From NCBI GenBank assembly GCA_029259675.1, contig JAJDES010000285.1:1-17477 (forward strand): a stretch of 17,477 nucleotides of DNA. The letters run 5' to 3'. The stretch comes from Planctomycetota bacterium. GTDB lineage: Bacteria; Planctomycetota; UBA1135; GCA-002686595. The translations under genes were made by a program, and so were the position numbers. Shown piece after piece: positions 7,971 to 15,964 of the stretch. How positions within the stretch are numbered: the stretch's first letter is position 1; every line of letters starts with the position of its first letter. The notes under the pieces are model-generated. The model saw only the letters and a program-made list of their open reading frames with translations. It was not told the DNA's origin and made no database searches.

Positions 7971-7999
7971 GAGTCGAAAGTGGACTTTCCTTTCGACTC
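7971..7999 (-). promoter_or_regulatory. 10-bp perfect inverted repeat in the ECF sigma leader
   Basis: GAGTCGAAAG (7971-7980) and CTTTCGACTC (7990-7999) are perfect inverted repeats around a nine-base loop. It lies 38 nt upstream of the GTG start of the sigma gene. GAAAG is doubled, so on the minus strand a second register is possible: GAGTC/GACTC outside and GAAAGT/ACTTTC with a CC loop inside. No T-run follows on either strand, so it is not a standard terminator. It could be an operator or a leader RNA structure. Confidence 0.5.
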
Positions 8000-9106
8000 T
8001 GGCAGTGGGGAGAGGTTATTGAGAAGAGCGACCTGCTCTATTTCACTGAGTTCGAAGCCCGAGAGTTTTTGCGACTCGCGAAAGCTTCCATCACTGAATT
8101 TCGAAGGCCGAGTACGCCCGTGGGGCGGGAGCATTTTGCTGACGGGGAAACTGAGATTGCTGTCGTGCGCACATCGCCCGCGGGCAGTGCTCATCTCACC
8201 GAAATAGAGACTTGCACTATCGCGCCAAAGCTCCGCGCGTGTGACAGCCAAGAAACTTGACCCGCAACTTGCAGCAAGGCCCGCAAGCGGGTGGAGCATT
8301 GGGCGTCTGTTCTTAGCTCGTCGTTCCATGGCAACTGTTAGGCGAGGTCTGGGCCTCAGCCACCAATACGATCCAGGAGCGAAAAGCTGGAATTCGTTTT
8401 GGTTCAATCGCTTCATTCGTTTGCCTACAAAGACCTTAGGGCCGGTAAAACCGGTGGTTACAACCGCTGTAAGGCTTGCAACACGAACCTTCGATGCAAT
8501 GCATCCGAATCTGTGAATCTGTTTTCGAGCGCGGTTGAACATTTTGACAGGTTCCGCAAAAACTCGGAAAAATGTGGGGCGCAGCGCAGGATCAGCTCTC
8601 ACCAAGGCTTGCGAACGAAAGTCACCAGCGCCTGAATTCCGCAGCTTCGGAAACACACGTTAACCGCGACGCACAATGCAACTTTGAGTCTGCATAGTTG
8701 CGGATATAGCAACGCTTCCCTGAGTAGACACGAGCACAAGATTTTCCGAATTGGGCCAAAAATCAGGCTCTAACTGGGGCCATGCTTCGCACCACCGAGC
8801 GTGTGACAGTCGGGCGGAATTTCCAATTCCAATGCCACCTAGGTCCAAGGGGAAAGCCGGCTTCCTAGCCACACAAGAAAACAGCCATTTGCTAAGTATC
8901 AAGATGATGCTGTTCCACCCGCTTTGCTGACCTTGCGCAGCGGATCCTGAAACGCTCAATACAGCGGCCTGTTGGGCAGACCAAGTTGCCCAGCACCTGT
9001 CGCACTCAATAGCAAGCGGCGCGGAAGTGTTCCCCGCAAGCCCTCGCTCAAACCTTGAGAACACTCACTTCACACCAATGCAGAGCGCGGTGACCGACAT
9101 GCCCTT

Positions 9107-9150
9107 GTTTGGGGTTAGGCGGATACCTGCCTGCCGTCTAAAGCCCAAAC
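9107..9150 (-). terminator. Long two-part hairpin downstream of ligA
   Basis: GTTTGGG (9107-9113) pairs with CCCAAAC (9144-9150). Inside it TTAGGCGG (9115-9122) pairs with CCGTCTAA (9134-9141), with one G-T wobble. The two helices are joined by a small 1x2 internal loop, and the terminal loop is 11 bases. It lies 79 nt past the ligA stop in the minus direction. No T-run follows on either strand, so terminator is the best functional guess by position only; RNA processing or 3'-end protection are alternatives. Confidence 0.4.
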
Positions 9151-9229
9151 GCCCGATCACGCGGACGACTCTGCACTTTTGATTCGGGCTTTCGGGCGCG
9201 TATCAAATTTAGCCTCCATGGCACCGCAG

Positions 9230-11476
9230 CTATTGAGCGCTATCCAGCAGGGAGCGAAAGGCCGCCTCATCCAAGATTTCAATCCCAAGGTCTTCGGCTT
9301 TCTTACGCTTAGAACCGGCTTTTTCTCCAGCCAACAGATAATCGGTCTTTGCGCTAATGGACGAACTTACGCGTCCTCCCGAGACCTCGATCGTTTGCTT
9401 CGCCTCGGCGCGGGTCATCCCCGGTAGGGTTCCCGTGAGCACGATGGTCTTCCCGGACAACGCGCCGCCGTTCGCGCCGCCGCCTTCATTTTCCTGGACT
9501 TCCACCCCGCCCTGCAGCATGCGAGCGATCCAGGCCTGGTTCGATTCCGACTCGAACCAAGCCAGTAATTTCTCTCCCACCACGGGCCCGACGCCATCGA
9601 GCTGCACCAAATCATCAGCCGTGGCCCCGGCGATCTTTTCGAGGGTCCCGAAATGCTGAGCGAGTAGCCTGGCCGTGACACTGCCGACCTCTGGAATTCC
9701 GAGCCCCACTAAGAACCGGTCCAAGGGAACTTTGCGTCGTTGCTCAATTTCGGCCATCAGATTTTCCACACTCTTGGTACCCCATCGATCGAGTTCCAAA
9801 AGCTTTTCTGAATCGAGATGAAAAAGATCCCCGGCAGTTCGAATCAAGCCCGAATCGATTAGTTGTTCAATTTGCTTGCGGCCCAAACGGTCGATGTTGA
9901 AGGCTGACTTGCCAACCAAGAGCGAGATGCGGCGCACCAACTGAGGTGGACACTGCATCCCGTTGGGGCAAATCCAGTACTTGCCTGTTTGCTGACTGGG
10001 TGTGCCGCAGGCCGGGCACTTCTTGGGCATTTCGAATTTCGCACCCCACTCCCAGGTCACCCCGGCTCGTGCCGATGTTTTTTGCTGGGTGTACTCGGTC
10101 CCCGCCTCCGCCACCGCGCTTTCCTGCACCTGATCCGAACCCGCTTCGTTCGCATTGGTAGCACTAGGGAGCACTTCATTGGCCAGGGATTCCGGCAGGC
10201 CTTCGCTCCAATTGGCCGGCGCCTTGCCCTTAGCGGCCTTTGCAACGGCTGTGACTTGTGGAATGACATCGCCTGCGCGCTGCAGAAAGACGCGATCCCC
10301 GATGTGAAGACCCAAGCTCGCCACATGATCGGCGTTGTGAAGGGTCGTGTGGCGCACAGTCACCCCGCCCACCTCAACGGGATCAAGATGCGCCCGAGGC
10401 GTGAGACGCCCTGTTGACCCAACTTGAATTTCGATTGCGCGCAGGGTGGTAATTGCCTGTATCGCGGCGAATTTGTGGGCGTATTGCCAGCGCATGACCC
10501 GCGATGTACGTCCCAATCGCTCGCGCAAGTCGAAACGATCGAGCTTGGCCACGATCCCGTCCATTTCGAAGGGGAACTCAGCCCGGCGCGCCTCAAGATC
10601 GTCGTGGTAGGCCAAACAAGCTTCGATACCGACGACTCGCTTTTGGAGTCCCGCTTCGGGCAAACCCCACTCGCGCAGGGCTGAAAGCAATTCACTGTGA
10701 GTTTCAAACAGACCATCCGGCACTTGGGGCGCTGCCCAAACGGCGAATTGAAGCGGGTAGCGCGCAGCGGCAGCGGGATCCTTTCGACGCAAAGCCCCCG
10801 CCGCAGCATTGCGCGGGTTGGCCAATGCTTTCTCACCGCCTTCGAGTTGCTTTAGGTTGAAACTCTCAAATTCGCGCAATGGAATCATGACCTCCCCACG
10901 CACCTCCAAGCGCGCTGGAACGTCCCGGCTGCTGTCGTCCAGCTTCAATGGGATGTTGGACACCGTACGCAAATTGGCCGTGATGTCCTCACCAGCACTG
11001 CCATCTCCACGCGTTAGCCCCCGCACAAGCAATCCGTCCAAATACAGCAGCGAAGCACTCACCCCGTCAAACTTGGGCTCTACAGACCACTCCAACTGAG
11101 CGCCGGATTCCAATTTCAGATAGCGCAAGATCCCTTTCTCAAACTCCCGCACCTCTTCCTCATCGAAGAGACTGTCAATGGACAGCATGGGGATTTCGTG
11201 TGCGACCTTTTGGAATGATTCGCCTTCGGGCAACGGTGCGCCAACTCGTTGCGTCGGACTAGAGGCACTGAAGCTCTCCGGATGCTTGCGCTCCAAGCCC
11301 TGCAGCTCTTTGAAAAGCTCGTCGTACTCGGCGTCTGAGATTTCAGTCCGGGCTTCGACGTAATAGAGACGCGCGTGATATTCGAGAACCTGACGCAGGT
11401 GCTCTAAGCGTTCTTTCCAATTCGAATTCGTTTCACGCCCATCAGAACTAGCGCTGCGTCCCTTGCCCTTGCCCAT
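9230..11476 (-). CDS. ligA: NAD-dependent DNA ligase LigA
   Basis: LigA seals nicks in DNA during replication and repair using NAD+ as AMP donor. From ATG 11476 the protein is 748 aa; E. coli LigA has 671. Domain Ia has ARLYYVEARTEISDAEYDEL. The HEIPMLSIDSLFDEEEVREF region follows, then adenylation Lys135 in EPKFDG. The OB fold carries GDRVFLQRAGDVIPQV (ends at 408). A Cys4 zinc finger uses Cys487, 490, 503 and 509, a helix-hairpin-helix region follows, and a C-terminal BRCT domain begins LSGKTIVLTGTLPG. About 58 extra Ala/Glu/Ser-rich residues lie between the OB fold and the zinc finger. The frame is open further to GTG 11500, GTG 11491 or TTG 11479; AAAGG lies 14 nt before ATG 11476, so the start is uncertain. 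All catalytic features are intact. Confidence 0.96.
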   Translation of the reverse strand: MGKGKGRSASSDGRETNSNWKERLEHLRQVLEYHARLYYVEARTEISDAEYDELFKELQGLERKHPESFSASSPTQRVGAPLPEGESFQKVAHEIPMLSIDSLFDEEEVREFEKGILRYLKLESGAQLEWSVEPKFDGVSASLLYLDGLLVRGLTRGDGSAGEDITANLRTVSNIPLKLDDSSRDVPARLEVRGEVMIPLREFESFNLKQLEGGEKALANPRNAAAGALRRKDPAAAARYPLQFAVWAAPQVPDGLFETHSELLSALREWGLPEAGLQKRVVGIEACLAYHDDLEARRAEFPFEMDGIVAKLDRFDLRERLGRTSRVMRWQYAHKFAAIQAITTLRAIEIQVGSTGRLTPRAHLDPVEVGGVTVRHTTLHNADHVASLGLHIGDRVFLQRAGDVIPQVTAVAKAAKGKAPANWSEGLPESLANEVLPSATNANEAGSDQVQESAVAEAGTEYTQQKTSARAGVTWEWGAKFEMPKKCPACGTPSQQTGKYWICPNGMQCPPQLVRRISLLVGKSAFNIDRLGRKQIEQLIDSGLIRTAGDLFHLDSEKLLELDRWGTKSVENLMAEIEQRRKVPLDRFLVGLGIPEVGSVTARLLAQHFGTLEKIAGATADDLVQLDGVGPVVGEKLLAWFESESNQAWIARMLQGGVEVQENEGGGANGGALSGKTIVLTGTLPGMTRAEAKQTIEVSGGRVSSSISAKTDYLLAGEKAGSKRKKAEDLGIEILDEAAFRSLLDSAQ

Positions 11477-11782
11477 CAATCCCGTGCACACCTTTCTCAC
11501 GTGCCGCCAGCGGCCGTTGTTAAAGCTACCTCCCCGTTACGCTCCCGAACTGTCTCAATCCCCCACGGTCACTCTCCCCCAAGATTCGCAACTCCTGGAA
11601 GCAAGTGCCGCGGGCCAGAAGCGGATCGATCCTTCCGATTCCGGCCCCACAATACTCCACGAATCTGAGCCCAGCCAACTCACATCAAGCGCGAAACGCA
11701 CCTTCGCAAGCCCATGGCTGGCACAGCTCTCCATGGGCAGTGAATTGGCCGGTTCCACTACTTGTGCGAATTGCAAGCCCAA
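11477..11782. other. Interval between the DUF669 gene and ligA
   Basis: This gap of about 300 bp has no supported gene. A minus frame of 75 aa (11555-11782) begins with TTG directly after the DUF669 stop, but it shows no motif, has an implausible start and contains many Trp, Ser and Cys residues, so I leave it uncalled. No strong terminator was found after the DUF669 gene, so read-through into ligA is possible. No clear promoter for ligA was seen. Confidence 0.35.
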
Positions 11783-12241
11783 TCAAAAAACGTCATCGCT
11801 GGTGCTCGCCTGGGCGTTATTGGCGCCTTCTTCTTCAGTCCCGGACTCACCGAGCGATGAGTAGCCCATGTAGGGCACTCTTGGCCTTATCTGGCGAGTA
11901 CCGAGGACGGGGTCCTCGCGTTCTTCGAAGCGAATCAGGGCGGACGCTCGACGCCCGACGAGATCCTCCGACTCCAGATCGATTTCGCCTTGGACATCGA
12001 ATCCCAACATCTCAAGCACATGCTTGGCCCGGCGCATTCCGCGCTCGCTCCAACTCACACTGTCCCAGGCTGCGGTACGACCGGCAAATTCACCTGCATC
12101 CACAACCAGCCTAAACGACCAACGTGGATGACCGTCGCGCGTCAAGCCCTCACGAATATCGGTCACTCGACAAGCGTACGTACCTTCGGGAATGGAGACG
12201 AAGGACTCAACATCCTCCACGTGACTGAAGTCTACTTTCAT
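11783..12241 (-). CDS. DUF669-like protein with SSB-like acidic C-terminus
   Basis: This 152-aa protein resembles DUF669, a family found mainly in phages near replication and recombination genes and suspected to bind single-stranded DNA. Visible family features are MKVDFSHVED at the start, SIPEGTYACRVTDIREG, a PRWSFRLVVDAGEFAGR strand pair, and SVSWSERGMRRAKHVLEMLGF. A low-complexity acidic tail ends STSDDVF, like the protein-docking tip of SSB (consensus DDDIPF). The frame opens further upstream, but ATG 12241 has a textbook AAAGGAG (12248-12254) six nt before it, the best ribosome binding site in the window. It lies upstream of ligA on the same strand. There is no surrounding phage structure. 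The family call rests on pattern recognition, not a search. Confidence 0.7.
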   Translation of the reverse strand: MKVDFSHVEDVESFVSIPEGTYACRVTDIREGLTRDGHPRWSFRLVVDAGEFAGRTAAWDSVSWSERGMRRAKHVLEMLGFDVQGEIDLESEDLVGRRASALIRFEEREDPVLGTRQIRPRVPYMGYSSLGESGTEEEGANNAQASTSDDVF

Positions 12242-12359
12242 GGATCGCTCCTTTGATGGCGGTTCGATCCCATGACCCCGGTTACCCGTTTGGGTTGCGA
12301 ACAATCCGCCAAATCTCTTGGCAATAGCCCACAAGAGTCAGGCACTTTGCAAATTAAGT

Positions 12360-12392
12360 CAAAGTGACCCTTTGGCGCGCATCCGGATGGCG
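12360..12392 (-). terminator. Weak tandem hairpins after the DUF115 gene
   Basis: On the minus strand, about 20 nt after the DUF115 stop, a palindromic CATCCGGATG stretch flanked by GCGC can fold. It is followed by CAAAG-GGTCA-CTTTG (12360-12374) and then ACTTAATTT. Stems are short and the T content is modest, so this is a possible weak terminator separating the DUF115 and DUF669 genes. Confidence 0.25.
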
Positions 12393-12412
12393 CAAGATTG
12401 AGTGACTAAAGC

Positions 12413-14053
12413 TCAACCCTCCATGCTTTCCATCGCGCGAAATCGGAAGTTGGCGCAAAGGTCCTGCGCCCGAATCAACAGAGGCTCCACTTGATCTAAG
12501 GACGCGCCGCTCTTTAGCGCCGCTTGCAATTGCGATGCATTGCCCCAATCCATCCATTGCAACGGCGGTAGCTTGGCGAAGTGCTCCAAGAGTTCCGCCC
12601 CCTCGATGGGGCTCAACTCAGTTCCCGTTCCACGCGACGTAAATTCCCGCAGCTTCAGCTCCAAGCGCTCAAGTGCATCGGCCCACTCACCGAGCTTCGA
12701 AAGCGCACGCTGAACCCTTTCGGGCTCCCGTCCGCGTGCTGCACATTTATTGAGAACGGCGCGAACATCCGGGCGATAGGCCCCCAATGCCCCGACCTCT
12801 GTACTTAATTCGGCGTGTCTCATCCCCTCAATAGCAGCTCCGCCCACGGTGCAATTAACCCATTGATCGGTGAGAGACTGCGAACTCATCTGCAGCAGGA
12901 ACCATTGCAAGAAGCGCTTCAGCGACGCGGATGTCGCCACGGTACCACCGCCTTGTGCGGGAACCTCCAGCAGCGCTTCCGGTTCGGATCGGCGTGTGTG
13001 CGGTGTGGCGTGGCGAGCGGCCCCGGGCCCACGGAAAGCCAGAACAAATGAAGACCCATCTTTGGAGATCTCAAGCTCAGTAGAGCCATCCAAACTCGAA
13101 GACGCGTAGTAACGCCCCTGTGGAAACGCCATGTCCTGTCCAACCAGGATGATCGGGCTACAGCCCATGAAACGGGCCAAGCTAAATTCCGCGCACGCCA
13201 CGGATCCACCACTTGATAGCTGAACAGGCAGTTCCACCTCCCCAAAGGCCCAGCGCTCCATGGGAGTGCCCGATGAAAAGCAAAATTGCGTTTCGGCCTC
13301 GAGCCCAAAAAGTGCTGGGTGAGCAACCGCGGCAAGGATCAGCGCGCCAAACGACTCAATTGGTTGATCATCAAAATGCCGACGAAGGTCCATGGGGTCG
13401 GCGACCATCACCATATCTGGAACCACATCAGCCCGGCGCAAGGCTTCCAACGCATGGCTACACGTAAGAATGAGCGCACGCTCGCTCAATTTGGGCAATA
13501 GCGCCGCGCAGTCGTCCAAGGACGGACCTGGCGAAACGATGGCGCAGGGCACGCCTTCGAATGCACCGCGCAGGCTTTCCAGCGTTGAGGAAGCAGCAAC
13601 CGATGTCAGATTTCGAATTGTTTGCGTAACCCAACGCTCCCCCAGTCGTCCGAGTCGTTGTTCGCAGTCACCCAAAAGATCCAAACAGAGGTTTAGCACC
13701 GGCTCTAATTCATGCGGGTCTGCGCAATCGGAATCAGGATGAAGGTCACACAGCAGCAATCGAGCCCGCCTCGGAATCGGATGGGCCAATTGCTCCAACT
13801 CCACGAACAGCTCCGCATGATTGCGAACACGTGGCCAATTCGACTTCGCCCCACTACCCGAATCACACTTTGTTTGGGACGATCCCTCACCCGAGGCGCC
13901 CCCAGAATCAAATTCAACAATTCGCGCCTGACCCGCCCGCGCCAAGCGGGCTCGATCCTCAGCGCTCGGCGATCCGACAACGACGACCAAATCGCGATCG
14001 AAGCTCCAATCGGACGGCCACGATTGGAAAAAGTTGGACGGGCTTTGATTCAC
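12413..14053 (-). CDS. DUF115 / MptE-like (Maf-type) protein
   Basis: This 546-aa protein matches the DUF115/MptE-like family, which includes archaeal 6-hydroxymethyl-pterin diphosphokinase MptE and the Maf proteins that help glycosylate flagellins with nonulosonic acids. The core begins with the glycine motif AIVSPGPSLDDCAALLPKL, followed by ALILTCSHALEALRRADVVP and DMVMVADPMD. GGSVACAEFSLARFMGCSPI and ILVGQDMAFPQGRYYA follow, all typical. About 170 residues before it and the C-terminal helical part are not recognised. The frame is open to 14197, but this overlaps the dipeptidase gene; GTG 14053, 7 nt after that gene's stop, is the likely start. No flagellar or nonulosonate gene is in view, so the transferred group and acceptor are unknown. 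Confidence 0.75.
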   Translation of the reverse strand: MNQSPSNFFQSWPSDWSFDRDLVVVVGSPSAEDRARLARAGQARIVEFDSGGASGEGSSQTKCDSGSGAKSNWPRVRNHAELFVELEQLAHPIPRRARLLLCDLHPDSDCADPHELEPVLNLCLDLLGDCEQRLGRLGERWVTQTIRNLTSVAASSTLESLRGAFEGVPCAIVSPGPSLDDCAALLPKLSERALILTCSHALEALRRADVVPDMVMVADPMDLRRHFDDQPIESFGALILAAVAHPALFGLEAETQFCFSSGTPMERWAFGEVELPVQLSSGGSVACAEFSLARFMGCSPIILVGQDMAFPQGRYYASSSLDGSTELEISKDGSSFVLAFRGPGAARHATPHTRRSEPEALLEVPAQGGGTVATSASLKRFLQWFLLQMSSQSLTDQWVNCTVGGAAIEGMRHAELSTEVGALGAYRPDVRAVLNKCAARGREPERVQRALSKLGEWADALERLELKLREFTSRGTGTELSPIEGAELLEHFAKLPPLQWMDWGNASQLQAALKSGASLDQVEPLLIRAQDLCANFRFRAMESMEG

Positions 14054-14060
14054 CTTCAGC

Positions 14061-15293
14061 TCAACGCTGGGTACCCGACACCGGCTTCGTTCCCATCTCA
14101 ACAACGCGCCCGTCTGCGTTCGCTTGCGCCCCTTTGGAACCTTGCGGGATCGCCGCACCCGGCGGGCGTTCCGCAAGGTTCGAATACAAATGTTCAAAGG
14201 GAGCCTGTTCCGCAGCCATGCCGGCGCTCGTCACTTGCTCGAAAAGACGCTTCATGTTTCCGCCGAGAATGGCTTCAACTTCGCTGTCCAAAAAACCGCG
14301 CTTGCAAAGCGCAGCTCTCAGTATCGGATAACAACCGGCATCTTCCAATCCCTCCGGAGCACGCAGGATCCCGTCGTAATCCGTTCCGATGCCGACGTGC
14401 TCTACTCCGGCAACATCGCATGCGTGGGCAATGTGATTCAGCAGGCGTTCGATGGGCAACGGTGGAGCATTCTTTCTCAAATGGTCTCGTTGCAGCAACA
14501 TGCGCGCTGTCTCGCCATCGCCTTTCAAATTTTTATACGCGCTCGTCGCGTAAACGGCGGCGTCGGCGGCACGTGCTTCGGCATCCAAGAAGCCGGGGTG
14601 AAATACGATTCCCACCACTCCGTTTGCCGCAGAAAGTGTCCGCAATTGATCATCAGATAAATTACGGGGGTGATCGTGCAAGGCGAGGCAACCTGAGTGG
14701 CTCGCCATCACCGGTTGCGAACTACATTCGAGAACTTCGTAAAACGCTGTCTCGCCCGCGTGGGACAGATCCACCAACATGCCCAGCCGATTCATTTCGA
14801 CAACAACCGCTCGTCCGAACTTAGATATGCCTCGCGGGATATCCGCACCGGCGCCCGCTTGACAGGATCGAATCCAAGGTAAGTGGTTGTTCCAAACCAG
14901 CGTCATGACGCGCAATCCGCGCGCAAAGAATGCGCGCAAACAATCGAGATCGTTTTCGATTGCGTGTCCCCCTTCGATACCCATGATCCCGGCCAAGCAG
15001 CCGTCGGCTTGGGCCTTTTCGAGCTGGTCTCCGTTGCCGACCAACCGAATCAGTTCGGGGTGTCGGCGAGCCAGGTCTTCGCCCGCCTCAAAGAGGGCCC
15101 ACGCGCGCGTTTGAGCCCCATGGGGAAGGAATGCTGGATCGACCCAGCAAACCAGCACCGTGGCCCCCACCCCGCCGCGAATGGCCCTGGGCAGGTCCCA
15201 TTGCCCAGGACTCTCGCGGCCCAGATCGCAGCCTAAGTCCAGAGCCAATTGAAGTGAGTCGACGTGGGCGTCGAAGGCAATCGAGCTATTCAC
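14061..15293 (-). CDS. Membrane dipeptidase (renal dipeptidase family, M19)
   Basis: This is an M19 zinc dipeptidase; the family hydrolyses dipeptides, including ones with a C-terminal D-residue. The 410-aa protein has the full set of metal ligands by pattern: His10 and Asp12 (DAHVDS), bridging Glu107 (GIEGGH), His178 (VDLSHAG), His199 (ASHSG), and catalytic-site Asp305 (GIGTDYDG). The first residues already belong to the barrel, and there is no signal peptide, so it is probably cytoplasmic despite the family name. About 50 C-terminal residues after the barrel are rich in Pro, Gly and Ala and not conserved in my recollection. The start is GTG 15293 with AGGA seven nt upstream. The DUF115 gene follows after 7 nt and is likely co-transcribed. 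The physiological substrate is unknown. Confidence 0.92.
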   Translation of the reverse strand: MNSSIAFDAHVDSLQLALDLGCDLGRESPGQWDLPRAIRGGVGATVLVCWVDPAFLPHGAQTRAWALFEAGEDLARRHPELIRLVGNGDQLEKAQADGCLAGIMGIEGGHAIENDLDCLRAFFARGLRVMTLVWNNHLPWIRSCQAGAGADIPRGISKFGRAVVVEMNRLGMLVDLSHAGETAFYEVLECSSQPVMASHSGCLALHDHPRNLSDDQLRTLSAANGVVGIVFHPGFLDAEARAADAAVYATSAYKNLKGDGETARMLLQRDHLRKNAPPLPIERLLNHIAHACDVAGVEHVGIGTDYDGILRAPEGLEDAGCYPILRAALCKRGFLDSEVEAILGGNMKRLFEQVTSAGMAAEQAPFEHLYSNLAERPPGAAIPQGSKGAQANADGRVVEMGTKPVSGTQR

Positions 15294-15348
15294 AGGCGGA
15301 TCCTAATCAACGGCGCTGCCGGCTTCCCTTCCCGCGTCATCTGCGCGC

Positions 15349-15403
15349 CCTGCCATGCTGACAGGGAGGCAAAGTGATCCGAGCGCCCCCTGCCAAATTG
15401 ACA
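15349..15403. repeat. Direct repeat pair CCTGCCA-N3-TGACA, 40 bp apart
   Basis: The 15-mer at 15349-15363 and that at 15389-15403 agree in 12 of 15 positions, differing only in the three central bases. Their starts are exactly 40 bp apart, close to four helical turns. They lie in the divergent interval between the dipeptidase and the receiver gene, where a regulator binding site would be expected. No known regulator motif was recognised. Chance is not excluded. Confidence 0.4.
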
Positions 15404-15565
15404 CAAAAGCACCCGTCTGGAGCCGCAGGGCAGGTTGGAACACTTCTCGAATGCCCCGCAGATGCCGCTGAAACTGAGCCCCAAAAGCCTATTCCGGCAA
15501 AGCTGAGCCCTCTTTGGCGCGAGCGGCACAGGCTTTGCATTCCGCGTGCGGACTGGACTTCACCT

Positions 15566-15961
15566 ATGCAAAGAATCCTTCTCGCTGACGACGATCTTGA
15601 AGTGCGCCTGGGCGTAGCCGACCTACTCGGCTCCCTCGGACTCGAAGTCTTGCAGGCCGAATCCGGCCTTCAGGCTCTCGAGGTCGCAGGCCGGATCCGA
15701 ATCCACGCCGCCCTTCTGGACTGGAATATGCCCGGTTGCAGCGGCTTGGAAGCCATGCCCTTAATCAAGCATGGCCGCGATGGACTGCCTTGCATCGTCT
15801 ACTCCGGGAACCTGACGGAAGATATGGAGCGAATGGCCCTGCACGCAGGCGCCTGGGCCGTGCTGCACAAGCCGGTTCGCCCCGAACTCCTTCGTCGCGA
15901 GGTACTGCGCGCCTTGGAAGGCGCGCCAACCCTCGGCTGGGGCCCCGGAGAACTCAACTGA
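15566..15961 (+). CDS. Stand-alone response-regulator receiver protein
   Basis: This 131-aa protein is a single CheY-like receiver (REC) domain with no output domain. The acidic pocket is Asp8-Asp9-Asp10 (LLADDDLEVR), the phosphoacceptor is Asp52 (ALLDWNMPG), the switch residue is Ser80 (IVYSGN), and the conserved Lys102 is in LHKPV. All key residues are present, so it should be phosphorylated. The frame is open upstream to 15374, but the domain starts right at ATG 15566, so that start is preferred; no good Shine-Dalgarno sequence is seen. It is divergent from the dipeptidase gene and is followed by its own terminator before groES. No histidine kinase is in the window, so partner and output are unknown. 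Confidence 0.9.
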   Translation: MQRILLADDDLEVRLGVADLLGSLGLEVLQAESGLQALEVAGRIRIHAALLDWNMPGCSGLEAMPLIKHGRDGLPCIVYSGNLTEDMERMALHAGAWAVLHKPVRPELLRREVLRALEGAPTLGWGPGELN

Positions 15962-15964
15962 CCG

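Larger units (their letters stand above)
7933..9229. other. 1.3-kb interval without a convincing gene
   Basis: This long gap between the sigma gene and ligA looks lower in GC than its flanks and has no recognisable protein. The best candidate is a minus-strand frame 7943-8656 (GTG start, 237 aa) ending 10 nt before the sigma start. Its codon choice looks unbiased, it has no family motif and no clear membrane segment, and it would run through the leader inverted repeat, so I do not call it a gene. A second minus frame, 8660-9064 (134 aa), is equally unrecognised. Both could be real lineage-specific genes. The gap contains inverted repeats at 7971-7999 and 9107-9150. I looked for motifs of tmRNA, SRP RNA and RNase P RNA and saw none. 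Confidence 0.4.

Noticed and set aside
8548..8580. GGAACC-like ECF promoter box on the minus strand for autoregulation of the sigma gene
   Set aside because: It lies more than 600 nt upstream of the sigma start and has no convincing -10 partner at a normal spacing.
7933..9229. Hidden tmRNA, SRP RNA or RNase P RNA in the long gap
   Set aside because: None of the conserved motifs of these RNAs that I know could be found on either strand.
13712..14824. 370-aa open frame on the plus strand
   Set aside because: It is antisense to the DUF115 and dipeptidase genes, rich in Arg, Ser and Pro, with no motif. Typical mirror frame of GC-rich coding DNA.
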